Translations under genes and position numbers: made by a program
Part shown: positions 6,106 through 7,748 of the stretch, in pieces
Numbering within the stretch: position 1 is the stretch's first letter
How the letters are laid out: each line of letters starts with the position of its first letter
The notes under the pieces: generated by a model
What the model was told of the DNA's origin: nothing
Database searches by the model: none
What the model saw: only the letters and a program-made list of their open reading frames with translations
Origin: an uncultured Clostridia bacterium
Lineage (GTDB): Bacteria > Bacillota_A > Clostridia > Christensenellales > Aristaeellaceae
Assembly (NCBI GenBank): GCA_946408865.1
Contig: CAMJTZ010000085.1
Location: 1 to 7,748 of the forward strand
DNA length: 7,748 nt
Reading direction: 5' to 3'

Positions 6106-7375
6106 GATTCTGATCGTTTTTCTCTGCCTGGCGGCGGCTTTTCCGGCATTTACCGAAGAAGAAACCGACCCGGTCATTGTCCGGGTCGGGCAGGTCGAAT
6201 ACCCATTGTCCATGGCGAAATATTCCTATCAGTCCAATCTGGACATGATGGCCTATCAGAACTATACGCCCACAGCCGCGGAAAAGCTGGAGATCATTCA
6301 GCAGACCGTTGACCACATGGTGGATCTTGCTTTGATTGAAAACAAACTGATCGAGGCGGGAAAGAACGAACTGACGGAAACGGAACAAACCCTGCTGCGT
6401 TCTTATGCGGGAAACGTCTATGACAGCCTGTGGCAGGGATTCCAACAGCGGGTGAAGGAAGCAGGCTATGACGCGACCGAGGAGCAGATTACTTCCTGGC
6501 TTTCAGAGCAGGGATACACGCTTGACATCGTTTATCAGGAAGCGCTGGTGAACGTGCGATACAGCCGTATTTTTGAGCTGTACTGTCCGGATGTGACCGT
6601 GTCCGAGGAGGAAGTGCAGGCTTATCTGGAGGACGAATTCATCACCCCGGACCGGGAAGCTTACGAAAACGACGTTCCGCGGTATGAACGGGAAATTCTG
6701 ACTCCCGGCAACGAAGCATTCTTTACCCCTGCCGGCTACCGGGTGATCCGGCAGATTCTGCTGCCTTTCCCGGCAACCGTGGTCAAAGAGATCAACGCTT
6801 TGCAGCCGGATCTTGAAGAGGGGACAGCCGCCCTTGAGGACGCATATAACAAGGCAGCAGACGCAGCCATCGCGGGGGGCGACGTGGAAACAGCCCGCCG
6901 GGAATATCAGAATCAGGCCGATGCTTACGCGGAACTGCTGGGGAAAGTCGTTGAGCTGGAACAAAGCGCGCTGCCGCTGCTGAAGGAGACTACCGAGGAA
7001 ATCACCAGACGATATAACGACGGGGAATCCTTTGAAAGTTTGATTGAAGCATTCGGCCAGGAAGCGGGAGAAGCAGCGGGCTCGGAACTGCTGTATCATA
7101 CGGACAGCGAGAAATGGGCGGAAACTTTCAAAAAGCACGTCGATGCGCTGCAGAACCCGGGCGAAATTACGGAACCGTTTGTAACCGACCTTGGGGTCCA
7201 TATCGTCTGCTATGTATCCGACTTTCCCGGCGGCATCCATGAGCTGACGGAGGAGGAGAAGAATACACTGCAGGCATCCGCGCTGGAAGCAAAACAGATG
7301 AAACGCCTTGAAACGTTCCTGCAGGAATGGAGAAAGGAGTTCACGATTGAAACCTATCCGGAACTGCTGCAATAA
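6089..7375 (+). CDS. Exported parvulin-type peptidyl-prolyl isomerase / foldase (PrsA/SurA-like)
   Basis: ATG 6089 is preceded by AGAAGGA (6077-6083) with a 5-nt spacer and starts a clear signal peptide (MKKLIKILIVFLCLAAAFPA). The cysteine at 13 lies within the hydrophobic core without a proper lipobox, so a lipoprotein like Bacillus PrsA is unlikely. Residues about 30-185 form a SurA-N/PrsA-like helical chaperone domain ending in VTVSEEEVQAYLEDEF. A parvulin domain is split: the first strand at 216-227 (RVIRQILLPF), then an approximately 80-residue charged helical insertion (228-307), then the rest (308-381) with GESFESLIEAF, PGEITEPF and GVHIV. The usual first-strand His (HIL) is Gln222, while His371 is kept. 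The isomerase activity may therefore be weak or lost, leaving chaperone function. The gene overlaps the surface-protein gene by 17 bp, so the two are co-transcribed and probably co-translated. Inferred job: folding the large surface protein after export. Confidence 0.8.
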   Translation: MKKLIKILIVFLCLAAAFPAFTEEETDPVIVRVGQVEYPLSMAKYSYQSNLDMMAYQNYTPTAAEKLEIIQQTVDHMVDLALIENKLIEAGKNELTETEQTLLRSYAGNVYDSLWQGFQQRVKEAGYDATEEQITSWLSEQGYTLDIVYQEALVNVRYSRIFELYCPDVTVSEEEVQAYLEDEFITPDREAYENDVPRYEREILTPGNEAFFTPAGYRVIRQILLPFPATVVKEINALQPDLEEGTAALEDAYNKAADAAIAGGDVETARREYQNQADAYAELLGKVVELEQSALPLLKETTEEITRRYNDGESFESLIEAFGQEAGEAAGSELLYHTDSEKWAETFKKHVDALQNPGEITEPFVTDLGVHIVCYVSDFPGGIHELTEEEKNTLQASALEAKQMKRLETFLQEWRKEFTIETYPELLQ

Positions 7376-7445
7376 TTCCCGTTTGCTGAAGAACGTGCTG
7401 ACCTGCACTGTTTTTACGGAACATTTGGAACGGGGGTAAACAACG
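7376..7445 (+). promoter_or_regulatory. Intergenic gap with ribosome binding site, no terminator seen
   Basis: The 70 bp between the foldase stop and the next ATG contain no convincing hairpin and no clear -35/-10 pair. GGGGG at 7432-7436 lies 9 nt before ATG 7446, the same G-run and spacing as before the surface-protein gene. This supports read-through transcription of the downstream gene. Confidence 0.5.
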
Positions 7446-7748
7446 ATGCCATATTATCCGCCCCATCCGGAACCGGAACCAAACGGGCCGGAGAAAAAGA
7501 GAGGGAAAAAGCAGGAAAAGGAACCCTTTCGGAGCCATGCACTTCGCACAGGTGCCGTCTGTCTGCTTGCTTCTTTGGCACTTTATGGCGGAATTCGCCT
7601 GATTTCTTATATAACAGACCTGGCCGCTTCCCGGAAAACAAAATATGAAATGATGTCTGTGATGCATGAAACGGAGAGCAGCCGGGATACGGCCCGGGAG
7701 CCTGCAGCAGCCGAAAGCAGTGAAAACCGCCGGATGAAGCAAAAGCTG
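7446..7748 (+). CDS. N-terminus of a single-pass membrane protein, possible class B sortase (3' truncated)
   Basis: ATG 7446 has a GGGGG ribosome site 9 nt upstream, and 101 codons are visible before the window ends. Residues 1-16 are Pro/Glu-rich (MPYYPPHPEPEPNGP), 17-34 are strongly basic, and 35-56 form one membrane segment (TGAVCLLASLALYGGIRLIS). It is followed by ITDLAASRKTKYE and a polar, charged stretch. The layout, with the basic side inward, predicts an N-terminal anchor with the bulk of the protein outside. The YGGIRLISYITDLAASRKT region resembles the anchor of clostridial class B sortases, and the neighbouring IPVTG protein makes a sortase a sensible neighbour. The catalytic part (His, TLxTC, Arg) lies beyond the window, so this is a hypothesis. 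Alternatives are another membrane-anchored enzyme or a protein of unknown function. Confidence 0.6.
   Translation, partial: MPYYPPHPEPEPNGPEKKRGKKQEKEPFRSHALRTGAVCLLASLALYGGIRLISYITDLAASRKTKYEMMSVMHETESSRDTAREPAAAESSENRRMKQKL

Noticed and set aside
6089..6160. Foldase as a lipoprotein like Bacillus PrsA
   Set aside because: The only early cysteine (residue 13) is inside the hydrophobic core, and the preceding residues VFL do not form a lipobox.
5197..6213. Long antisense open frame of 338 codons
   Set aside because: It lies wholly opposite the surface-protein and foldase genes. Its translation is rich in His, Arg and Cys without domain structure, as expected for a shadow of GC-rich codons.
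6503..7408. Antisense open frame of 301 codons
   Set aside because: It covers the foldase gene in reverse, and the Phe/Leu/Gln-rich product reflects the complement of Glu/Lys codons.
7376..7445. Terminator between the foldase and the last gene
   Set aside because: No stem of useful length is present, and TTTTT at 7411-7415 is not preceded by a hairpin.

Overview
The window looks like chromosomal DNA from a Gram-positive bacterium of the Bacillota, most likely a gut- or rumen-type clostridium of moderate GC content. The evidence is a surface protein ending in a sortase-type sorting signal (IPVTG, hydrophobic stretch, basic tail), a PrsA/SurA-type exported foldase, purine-rich Shine-Dalgarno sites and consensus housekeeping promoters. 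No genus can be named from sequence alone.

Layout. Positions 1-146 are the 3' end of an upstream gene whose last residues form a Gly/Tyr/Asp-rich repeat-like tail. Positions 147-768 are mostly non-coding. They hold a 9-bp hairpin, two diverged copies of a direct repeat built on ACGACGCA 9-mers, a consensus-like promoter (TTGACA-N17-AATAAT), a 93-codon open frame that looks like a gene remnant, a second strong promoter (TTGAAA-N17-TATAAT), and a 20-codon leader frame whose stop overlaps the start of the main gene.

The main gene (769-6105) encodes a 1778-residue secreted, wall-anchored, multi-domain protein. It overlaps by 17 bp a gene for a 428-residue exported parvulin-type foldase (6089-7375). 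After a 70-bp gap without a terminator, a third gene begins at 7446 and runs off the window. Its visible N-terminus (proline-rich and basic cytoplasmic part, one membrane segment, extracytoplasmic start) fits a membrane-anchored enzyme, plausibly a class B sortase.

The three genes read as one operon for display of a very large surface protein. The first makes the cargo, the second would help it fold after export, and the third may attach it to the wall. The cargo family, the altered active site and insertion of the foldase, and the coupled leader frame are the points most worth following up. The cargo's biological role cannot be read from the sequence.
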